Positions 1 through 5,797 of a stretch of DNA of 6,895 bases are shown in pieces; the first letter of the stretch is position 1, and each line of letters opens with the position of its first letter. The notes under the pieces are model-generated. The model was not told the origin of the DNA and did no database searches. It saw only the letters and a list, made by a program, of their open reading frames with translations. The translations under genes and the position numbers were made by a program. The stretch is from an uncultured Chloroflexota bacterium (lineage in GTDB: Bacteria > Chloroflexota > Chloroflexia > Chloroflexales > Roseiflexaceae), in the NCBI GenBank assembly GCA_903871975.1, contig CAIQIY010000648.1, forward strand, positions 1-6,895, in the 5' to 3' direction.

Positions 1-894
1 GATGGCGATGGTGTGCTCGACACCGATCTGTTCAATACCTACGACATCAGCTTCCAGGGCCCGACGTCGATGGTCAACTCGCTGTTCCTGGCGGCATTGC
101 TGGCTGGCGCAGCGTTGGCCGAGCATCTCGGCGAGGCGGAGCGTGCCGCGCGCTATCGGGCGGCGTTCGCGCGGGGCAGCGCCGGCACCGACGCGCTGCT
201 GTGGGGCGGCGAGTACTACGTGCAGCGCCTGGTGTCGCTCGACGAACAGCGCTACCAATATGGCACCGGCTGCCTGTCCGATCAGCTGTTCGGCCAGACG
301 CTGGCACACCTCAATGACCTGGGCTATCTGCTGCCGGCGGCGCATGTGCGCTCGGCCATCCATGCGGTGTTCCGCCACAATTGGCGCACCAGCTTCGTGA
401 ATCACCACAATGCCCAGCGGACCTACGCCCTCAACGAAGAGCAGGGGTTGATCCTGTGCTCGTGGCCGGCGGGCGGCCGGCCGCGCCTGCCCTTCCCCTA
501 CGCCGACGAAGTCTGGACCGGGATCGAGTATCACGTGGCGACACACCTGATCTACGAAGGCGCGCTGGCCGAAGCGCGCACGATCGTGCAGGGCGTCAGG
601 GCACGTCACGATGGTATCCGGCGCAATCCGTGGGACGAAGTCGAGTGTGGGCACCATTACATGCGCTCGCTGGCCAGCTACGGCTTGCTGGTCGCCTGGT
701 CGGGCTTTGTGGCGAATCTGCCGCAGAAGACGCTCCGGTTCGCGCCACATGCGGCCGGCGCCCGCTTTCAGTGTTTGTTCGCCTGTGATGGTGCCTGGGG
801 CGTCTATCATCGCGAGGTCGATGACGCGGGCACGGTGCGTCAGTGGCTCGAGGTGCTCGGCGGCGACGCCGCTGCGCTCACGTTGCTGCCGTGA
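1..894 (+). CDS. GH116-family beta-glycosidase (GBA2/DUF608-like), C-terminal part, 5'-truncated by window edge
   Basis: The reading frame is open from the first base, so the true start lies upstream; the GTG at 13 is internal. The 297 visible residues are the C-terminal half of the (alpha/alpha)6 catalytic domain of a glycoside hydrolase family 116 enzyme, which hydrolyses beta-glucosides or beta-xylosides with retention. Visible landmarks are DGDG at residues 1-4, NTYD at 12-15, SDQLFGQ near 93-99, PYADEVWTG near 166-174 and NPWDEVECGHHYMRS at 209-223. By alignment from memory with human GBA2 and Thermoanaerobacterium TxGH116, Asp15 (nt 43-45) is the catalytic acid/base. Glu213 and Arg222 match the 9-apart Glu/Arg pair that recognises glucose. 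The nucleophile Glu would lie upstream and is not visible. A ~50-residue beta-rich tail follows the helical domain. No export signal can be judged. It is the first visible gene of a probable operon with two sugar dehydrogenases. The family call is firm; the substrate is unknown. Confidence 0.9.
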   Translation, partial: DGDGVLDTDLFNTYDISFQGPTSMVNSLFLAALLAGAALAEHLGEAERAARYRAAFARGSAGTDALLWGGEYYVQRLVSLDEQRYQYGTGCLSDQLFGQTLAHLNDLGYLLPAAHVRSAIHAVFRHNWRTSFVNHHNAQRTYALNEEQGLILCSWPAGGRPRLPFPYADEVWTGIEYHVATHLIYEGALAEARTIVQGVRARHDGIRRNPWDEVECGHHYMRSLASYGLLVAWSGFVANLPQKTLRFAPHAAGARFQCLFACDGAWGVYHREVDDAGTVRQWLEVLGGDAAALTLLP

Positions 895-909
895 GCGCCG
901 GGTGGCGGC

Positions 910-917
910 AAGGAGGG
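910..917 (+). promoter_or_regulatory. Strong ribosome binding site fixing the start of the first dehydrogenase
   Basis: The sequence AAGGAGGG ends 6 nt before the ATG at 924 and is a near-perfect anti-16S match. It decides the start, because the same frame stays open further upstream (to about 843) inside the glycosidase gene without a comparable site. Confidence 0.8.
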
Positions 918-923
918 CCGGCG

Positions 924-1955
924 ATGGCGCAGACATCGGGCGAACGGTTCCGCATCGCGGTGGTGGGGCTGAAGTTTGGCAGCTGGATGCTCGAGCACGA
1001 GTTTGCCGGCCCGGCTGCCGAGTGGTTCGACGTGGTGGCGTTGTGCGATCGCGATCCGCAGCTGACCGCACAGTGGGCTGCGCGAACCGGGCTGCCGGGC
1101 TACACCGAGCTGGCGACGCTGCTGGAGCAGGTGCCGTGTGCGGTGATCGGCCTGTTCACCGGCCCGGTCGGGCGGGCGGCGCTGATCCGACAGATCGTCG
1201 CCGCTGGCCGCGATGTGATCACCACCAAGCCGTTCGAGCGTTCGGCCACCGCAGCCGAGTACGCACTGCGCGACGCTCGTGCGCGTGGCCGCGTCGTGCT
1301 GAGCAATCTGCCGGCACCGCACATGAGCCGCGACATCGCCCAGATCCAGCGTTGGCGCGATGAGCACGCGCTGGGGCGACCGATTGGCTATCACGCCGCC
1401 ACCTGGTGTGCCTACCACGAGCAGGCCGATGGCAGTTGGTACGATGATCCGGCCCAATGTCCCGCGGCACCGATCTATCGCCTCGGCATCTACCTGCTCG
1501 ACGACCTGGCGTGGTTCATGGCGCCGGTCACCGACGTGCAACTGGCGCAGTCGCGCATCGCGACGGGCCGCCCCACCGCCGATACTGCTGCGCTGACGTT
1601 ACGCCACGCCGACGGAACCATCGGCACGGTGTTTGCCTCGTTCGCGATCGACGATGCGCAGGCATATCGCTGTGCGTTGCAGCTGCATTTCGCGCACGGC
1701 ACCATCACCCGCAACGTCGGCGCAATCGCAGCAGAGCTGCCGCACCAGTCGGCGCAGCTCACGCTCAGCGCGCGCCATGCGGCACAGCAGCACGTCATCA
1801 GGAGCACGATCGACGACACCGGTGCAGGGTACCAGTGGGCGGCATTCGCCGCTGCCATCGCCGGGCGACAGACGCCCGATGACGCCACCATCGCCCGGTT
1901 CATCGCGCCGCTGCACCTGTTCGAGCGCATCGTCGCCGCGGAGGCACGGCCATGA
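924..1955 (+). CDS. Gfo/Idh/MocA-family oxidoreductase with TTKPFE motif (non-canonical active site)
   Basis: A 343-residue NAD(P)-dependent sugar dehydrogenase-like protein, the usual length for the family, probably cytoplasmic. The N-terminal Rossmann fold begins at residues 10-20 (IAVVGLKFGS); Lys17 sits where the GxGxxG motif has its second glycine. The acidic end of beta2 is Asp42 (ALCDRD). The family motif EKP appears as TTKPFE at residues 100-105, keeping Lys102 and Pro103 but not the glutamate. The C-terminal alpha/beta domain starts near 130, with WYDDP at 172-176 and YRLGIYLLDDLAW at 185-197. There Tyr190 occupies the position usually held by the catalytic His; a Tyr is used at this place in dihydrodiol dehydrogenase and glucose-fructose oxidoreductase. 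The ATG at 924 has a strong ribosome binding site 29 nt after the glycosidase stop. The downstream dehydrogenase overlaps by 4 nt, implying translational coupling. The substrate is presumably a sugar or ketosugar made or released by the glycosidase (inference). It could instead be a poorly active or structural paralogue. Confidence 0.88.
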   Translation: MAQTSGERFRIAVVGLKFGSWMLEHEFAGPAAEWFDVVALCDRDPQLTAQWAARTGLPGYTELATLLEQVPCAVIGLFTGPVGRAALIRQIVAAGRDVITTKPFERSATAAEYALRDARARGRVVLSNLPAPHMSRDIAQIQRWRDEHALGRPIGYHAATWCAYHEQADGSWYDDPAQCPAAPIYRLGIYLLDDLAWFMAPVTDVQLAQSRIATGRPTADTAALTLRHADGTIGTVFASFAIDDAQAYRCALQLHFAHGTITRNVGAIAAELPHQSAQLTLSARHAAQQHVIRSTIDDTGAGYQWAAFAAAIAGRQTPDDATIARFIAPLHLFERIVAAEARP

Positions 1956-2896
1956 TCGGCATCGCGCTCATCGGCCAGAACGGCCACCAGCTCGATGCGG
2001 CGCGCATCCAGGCCGCCGGTGCGCAGCTCGTCGGTGCCTACGACGCGCCGCCCGGGCCGGGCCGCTGCTACCCCACGCTGGACGCCCTGCTCGACGATCC
2101 GGCGGTCACGCTGGTCTCGATCTGTGCGGCGCGCCGTGTCGATCAGCCGGTGCTCATCGGGCGCGCGTTGGCCGCCGGCAAGCACGTCCTGGCCGAGAAA
2201 CCGATGGCACTCAGCCACGCCGCGCTCGACGACGTGCTGCGGCATGCCGCAGCGCACCAGCGCCACTGCTACGAGATGGACAGCAGCGGCGAGGCGCCGT
2301 ATGTCGCGGTGCGGCAGGTGATCGCCGCCGGGCAGATCGGCGAGGTCGTTCAGATCATCGCACGCAAAGCCTATCCGTACGCCGACTGGCGGCCCGACGA
2401 TCCGGCCATCGACGGTGGATTGATCATGCAGGCGGCGATCCATGCGGTGCGCTGGATCGTGCAGGCCTGTGGCCAGACGATCGTGCGGGTCGCCGCGCAT
2501 GGCACCACTGCCGGCCCACGGCCAGGCGTGCTGCTGAGCGCCGCCGGCATCCAGGCGCAGCTGGCCGGTGGCGGTGTGGCGAGCATCACCGCCAGCTATC
2601 TGCATCGCGCCGAGAGTGGCACCTGGGCCGATGACGAGCTGCGCGTCTATGGCAGCACCGGCGTGCTCGTCGCCGCCGGTGGCGCGCGCGTGCTGCGCGT
2701 CACCACCGCAGCCGGGCAGCAGCGCCACGATGCCAGCGCCTGCGAGCCGATGCTCGACCACGTACTGGCGCGCATCCGTGGTGCGATGCCGAGCGTGGCG
2801 CCGCGCCAGCACGTCCATCCCACGCGCGTCGTCATCAGCGCCGCCGAGAGCGCCAGCCGCGATGGCGTGTGGCTCACGGTGCCCGATCTACCATGA
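1952..2896 (+). CDS. Gfo/Idh/MocA-family oxidoreductase (canonical EKP type)
   Basis: A 314-residue protein, slightly short for the family. The Rossmann motif is IGQNGHQ at residues 7-13, a modified GxGxxG. The ICAAR stretch at 57-61 lies at the end of beta4, followed by AGKHVLAEKPM at 75-85 with the conserved Glu82-Lys83-Pro84. The C-terminal domain carries DGGLIMQAAIHAVRW at 154-168, where Asp154 and His164 fit the family D-x(n)-H active-site pattern with Lys83. The likely reaction is reversible NAD(P)-linked oxidation of a sugar or cyclitol hydroxyl; the exact substrate cannot be read from the sequence. The start at 1952 is set by an ATGA overlap with the previous stop and a GGAGG at 1940-1944, 7 nt upstream. 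It is clearly diverged from the preceding paralogue, so this is not a recent tandem duplication. The canonical residues suggest it is catalytically active. Confidence 0.9.
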   Translation: MIGIALIGQNGHQLDAARIQAAGAQLVGAYDAPPGPGRCYPTLDALLDDPAVTLVSICAARRVDQPVLIGRALAAGKHVLAEKPMALSHAALDDVLRHAAAHQRHCYEMDSSGEAPYVAVRQVIAAGQIGEVVQIIARKAYPYADWRPDDPAIDGGLIMQAAIHAVRWIVQACGQTIVRVAAHGTTAGPRPGVLLSAAGIQAQLAGGGVASITASYLHRAESGTWADDELRVYGSTGVLVAAGGARVLRVTTAAGQQRHDASACEPMLDHVLARIRGAMPSVAPRQHVHPTRVVISAAESASRDGVWLTVPDLP

Positions 2897-2921
2897 TGGC
2901 GCGCCCGCCGCGCCGTCCCGC

Positions 2922-2925
2922 GAGG
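2922..2925 (+). promoter_or_regulatory. Ribosome binding site fixing the response-regulator start
   Basis: GAGG lies 6 nt before the ATG at 2932. It selects this start over the in-frame ATG at 2869, which would overlap the preceding gene by 28 nt and add about 21 Arg/Pro-rich residues ahead of the receiver domain's first beta strand. Confidence 0.6.
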
Positions 2926-2931
2926 TGCGAC

Positions 2932-3984
2932 ATGGCACAGGTCCTGCTCGTCGATGACAACCAGCGCGCACTCGAAGGATTGCGCCGCCACATCCCGTGG
3001 CATACGGCCGGATGCACCTGCGTCGGCGTCGCCGCCGACGGCATCGAGGCACTCGAGCGTGTCGCGTTGCTGCAGCCCGACGTCGTGATCACCGATGTGC
3101 GCATGCCCCGGATGGATGGCCTCGAGCTGTGTCGGCAGCTGGTGCGGCAGGCGCCGGGGGTGCGGCTGATCGTGCTGTCGGCGTATGACGACTTCGCCTA
3201 CGCCCAGCGCGCCATCGAATACGGCGCGATTGGGTACGTGCTCAAACCAATCGACGACCGCAAGATCGCCGACCTCGGCCGGATGCTCGGCGACATCGCC
3301 GAACACCGGCGCCAGCATGCCGAACGGCTCGCCGCCTTCCATGCCACCGATGCCGCGCCGGCCCTGGCGGCCGCGGTGCGTGCCGGCGATGCCGCGGCGG
3401 CCGAGCAGCGCCTGCGTGCACTGCTCGACCCGAGCGCGCCATTTGGCACCATGCGCGACATCGCCAGCCACGCGCTCACGGTGCTGCTGCGCGAGCTTGC
3501 CGCCAGCGGGCAGCCCGCCACCATCGATGGATTGACCCTGACACAGGCACTCGCGCAGGTGCACGCGCTCCACGCCACCATCCCGCTGCGTGATACGATC
3601 ATCGCCTGGTACCAGCATGCCTGCCAGGCAATCGGCGCGCGGCGCAGCCCGGCCGGCCGCGCCATCGTCGAACGGGTCTGCGCATATCTGCGCGAGGCCT
3701 ATGCCGATCCCGGCATCACCACCTACACCATCGCGGAGCGCTTCCACATCAGCCAGAGCCACCTGTGCCAGGTCTTTCGCGCCGTCGAGCACACCAGCAT
3801 CCATGCACGCCTCACCGACATTCGCATCACACACGCCTGCCGGCTGTTGCGCGAGACCACATGGCCGATCGTCGAGATCGCCCGCTGCACCGGCTATCCC
3901 GATGCCCACTACTTCACCCGTGCATTCCGCCGACACCGCGGCATCGCCCCCAGCGACTACCGCGACCGCCAGCGGTGCCCCTGA
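2932..3984 (+). CDS. YesN-type response regulator (receiver + AraC DNA-binding domain)
   Basis: A 350-residue cytoplasmic transcription factor. The receiver domain spans about residues 2-120: acidic pair Asp8-Asp9, phosphoacceptor Asp55 (VITDVRMPRMDG), Ser83 of the switch (VLSAYDDF) and Lys105 (VLKPID), all intact. The SAYDDFAYAQRAIEYGA wording is typical of the YesN family. A helical linker of about 120 residues follows (around 123-242), as usual in YesN proteins. The AraC/XylS domain spans about 243-350, with the first helix-turn-helix around 263-283 (YTIAERFHISQSHLCQVF) and the second around 313-334 (IVEIARCTGYPDAHYFTRAF), ending in the expected GIAPSDYR. The start at 2932 follows the second dehydrogenase by 35 nt. 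The kinase begins 1 nt after its stop, so the two are co-translated partners. By family precedent it should activate the adjacent glycoside-utilisation genes, and possibly a transporter outside the window. The domain call is very secure; the target genes are inferred. Confidence 0.95.
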   Translation: MAQVLLVDDNQRALEGLRRHIPWHTAGCTCVGVAADGIEALERVALLQPDVVITDVRMPRMDGLELCRQLVRQAPGVRLIVLSAYDDFAYAQRAIEYGAIGYVLKPIDDRKIADLGRMLGDIAEHRRQHAERLAAFHATDAAPALAAAVRAGDAAAAEQRLRALLDPSAPFGTMRDIASHALTVLLRELAASGQPATIDGLTLTQALAQVHALHATIPLRDTIIAWYQHACQAIGARRSPAGRAIVERVCAYLREAYADPGITTYTIAERFHISQSHLCQVFRAVEHTSIHARLTDIRITHACRLLRETTWPIVEIARCTGYPDAHYFTRAFRRHRGIAPSDYRDRQRCP

Positions 3985-3985
3985 G

Positions 3986-5743
3986 ATGTCGCTCGCCCGT
4001 CGCATCTTCCTGCTCGTCAGCGGCGCCTTCGTCGTCTTGCTCAGCATCACGGCGGCAGCGATCGCGCTGTCGTTCTCTGGCACGCTGGTCGCCACCACCG
4101 AAGCGACGCTGCAACTCGTCATGCAGCAAAACCAGCGCATCGTCAATGCTGCGCTCACCCGCGTCGACGAGCTGGTCGTCGATCTCGACAACGACCGCTA
4201 CCTGTACGAGCAGCTGGTGCGCCGCGTCGACGAACGCTCGGTCGATCAGTCGATCGCGCGGCAGGAGATCGGCCGACATCTGACCCGCAGCGTCTACGTG
4301 CCACTCCGGACATCGTTCAGCCGGGTCAACTATTGGTTCTTCGTCGACGAGCGTGCCAGCGCGAGCAACCTCTACCGCACCGCCACGTTTCCTGCCAGCC
4401 GCATCAGCACCACCGCGCAAGCCAGCGGGCAACCATTCCTCGCCGCAGCCATCGCCGCCGACGGCCGGGTCGCCTGGTCGAGCGATCCCGCACGTCCGGG
4501 GCGCATTCGCGCCGCCAGCGTCATCCGCGGCCTGTTCAGCCCGGTCGCCATCCCGGATCTCGGCATCCTGCTGATCGAACTCGATGCCGCCGACCTGCTC
4601 GGCGACGTCCAGCGTTCGGACGTCGGTGGCCGATCGCGGTATCTGCTGTTCGACCCCGCCGGCACGCTGCACCCCGTCGATGCCGAGCCGCCGACGGCGC
4701 TGCCCGCGGCCGTCTGGCAGGTGCTGCGCGGCACTGATGTGGCCACGCGGCCGATCGCCGACGCGGATCGGCTGTACAGCGTGTTGCGCCTCGACAACGG
4801 TTGGCAACTCGTCGGCATCACGCCGATCGATGGCGTGAACCAGCACTATCTGCGAGTGGCCAACGTGATCGCCTTGATCACCGTCATCGCACTGGGCGTC
4901 GTGTTGCTGCTCTCGTTCATCATCGCCCGCTCGGTCTCGCGACCGATCGCCTCGCTGGCCCATGCGATGCGCCAGGCCAACCTGACTGGCACGCCGGCAC
5001 TCGCCGATCGTGAATCGCGCGACACGCTGGAGATTGCGGCGTTGTATGCCGCCTATCAGGCGCAGATCAGCCACATCACCCAACTGCTTGCGCAGGTGTA
5101 TCAAGCCGGCATCGAAGTGAAGCAGGCCGAGATCCGGGCATTGCAGGCCCAGATCAATCCACACTTTCTGTACAACACGCTCGACGCCATCAGCTGGTCG
5201 GCGCGCGACCAGGGGGTCGCCGATGTGCCGGCGATCGTCTCGTCGCTGGCGAATATTCTGCGCTACAGCATCGACGACTCCGAGCGCGCGGCGACGCTGG
5301 CCGAGGAGCTGGCGATTGTGACGGACTACCTGGCGATCCAGAACTATTGCTACGGGCTGGCAATCACGCTCGACGCGACCGACATGCGGGAGCTGGTGGG
5401 CAGTGTCCCGCGGCTCACGCTGCAACCGATCGTCGAGAATGCGATCCAGCACGGGTTTCTTGAGCATGGTGTTCGCGACGGCATCATCCGGCTGCGCGGC
5501 GTGGTGCACCCGGGCGGCACCACGATCGAGATCGAGAACCCGGGCCCGGCAGATGTGCCGGCGCTGCAGGCATTGCTCGACGGCCCGGCGCCACCGCGGC
5601 GCCACGGCATCCGCAACGTACACCGACGGCTGCGCATGCTCTTCGGTGATGCCGCCGGGCTCAGCTTTCACACCGCTGCGGGCGGCGGCCTGGTCGTAGC
5701 GCTGCATCTGCCGACGCTCGACCGCCCCGCCGGCGCCGGGTGA
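3986..5743 (+). CDS. YesM-type sensor histidine kinase (two TM, HAMP, His_kinase/HATPase)
   Basis: A 585-residue inner-membrane sensor kinase of the LytS/YesM class. TM1 is at about residues 7-30 after an Arg-Arg start. An extracytoplasmic sensor region of about 260 residues, probably Cache-like, runs to about 290. TM2 is at about 294-313 and is followed by a HAMP segment (about 314-365, ARSVSRPIASLAHAM). A coiled-coil leads to LQAQINPHFLYNTLD, where His393 (nt 5162-5164) is the phosphoacceptor. The N box IVENAIQHG is intact with Asn485. The next ATP-lid motifs deviate: ENPGP at 517-521 stands for DNGxG, and HGIRNV at 540-545 for GIGLxNV. The ATG at 3986 is 1 nt after the response-regulator stop, with only a weak GGTG ahead of it, pointing to translational coupling. 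The frame is open upstream to about 3590, but that part overlaps the regulator and is not coding. It should phosphorylate the adjacent regulator in response to an extracellular carbohydrate or binding protein (inference from family and neighbours). Confidence 0.95.
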   Translation: MSLARRIFLLVSGAFVVLLSITAAAIALSFSGTLVATTEATLQLVMQQNQRIVNAALTRVDELVVDLDNDRYLYEQLVRRVDERSVDQSIARQEIGRHLTRSVYVPLRTSFSRVNYWFFVDERASASNLYRTATFPASRISTTAQASGQPFLAAAIAADGRVAWSSDPARPGRIRAASVIRGLFSPVAIPDLGILLIELDAADLLGDVQRSDVGGRSRYLLFDPAGTLHPVDAEPPTALPAAVWQVLRGTDVATRPIADADRLYSVLRLDNGWQLVGITPIDGVNQHYLRVANVIALITVIALGVVLLLSFIIARSVSRPIASLAHAMRQANLTGTPALADRESRDTLEIAALYAAYQAQISHITQLLAQVYQAGIEVKQAEIRALQAQINPHFLYNTLDAISWSARDQGVADVPAIVSSLANILRYSIDDSERAATLAEELAIVTDYLAIQNYCYGLAITLDATDMRELVGSVPRLTLQPIVENAIQHGFLEHGVRDGIIRLRGVVHPGGTTIEIENPGPADVPALQALLDGPAPPRRHGIRNVHRRLRMLFGDAAGLSFHTAAGGGLVVALHLPTLDRPAGAG

Positions 5744-5755
5744 ATGCTGCCGGCG
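5728..5755 (+). other. GC-rich inverted repeat across the kinase stop codon
   Basis: CGCCGGC (5728-5734) and GCCGGCG (5749-5755) form a perfect 7-bp stem around a 14-nt loop that contains the kinase TGA stop. No T-tract follows, so it is at best a weak or factor-assisted terminator at the end of the five-gene unit. In DNA this GC-rich such a repeat may be coincidental. Confidence 0.3.
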
Positions 5756-5776
5756 AAGTCCGATGCAACGTCGTAG

Positions 5777-5796
5777 CACCATGTGCGAGAATGGTG
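5777..5796 (+). promoter_or_regulatory. Inverted repeat CACCAT-N8-ATGGTG just before the BTAD regulator start
   Basis: Two perfect 6-bp arms (5777-5782 and 5791-5796) flank an 8-nt spacer and end 2 nt before the proposed ATG at 5798. The dyad fills much of the 54-nt intergenic space and overlaps where a ribosome binding site would sit; a weak GAGA at 5787-5790 lies in the loop. It could be an operator or an RNA hairpin limiting initiation. Both roles are inferred; only the symmetry is seen. Confidence 0.35.
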
Positions 5797-5797
5797 T

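Noticed and set aside
1490..2818. Long open frame on the minus strand (442 codons) opposite the two dehydrogenases
   Set aside because: Its translation shows no recognisable domain and is rich in Arg/Ala/His/Asp as expected for the antisense of GC-rich codons; the + strand carries clear family motifs throughout.
2869..2931. Earlier ATG for the response regulator
   Set aside because: It would overlap the second dehydrogenase and add Arg/Pro-rich residues before the receiver; the ATG at 2932 has its own ribosome site and starts directly at the first beta strand.
3590..3985. N-terminal extension of the kinase frame by about 132 residues
   Set aside because: It lies entirely over the AraC domain of the regulator, is Ser/Pro/Arg-rich, and the true kinase N-terminus (RR followed by TM1) starts at 3986.
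2647..4191. Minus-strand open frame (514 codons) opposite the response regulator
   Set aside because: Antisense shadow: low-complexity composition, no domain, and it spans the boundaries of three well-supported + strand genes.
5728..5755. Intrinsic terminator after the kinase
   Set aside because: The stem is real but short, spans the stop codon and has no following T-tract, so it is listed only as an inverted repeat.
3914..5782. Minus-strand open frame (622 codons) opposite the histidine kinase
   Set aside because: Despite its length it has no recognisable motif and its limits follow the kinase gene; high GC content removes stops in this antisense frame.
5764..5792. Possible sigma-70-like promoter (TGCAAC, 17-nt spacer, GAGAAT) before the BTAD gene
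   Set aside because: The match to consensus is poor (2/6 and 4/6), so it is not distinguishable from chance.
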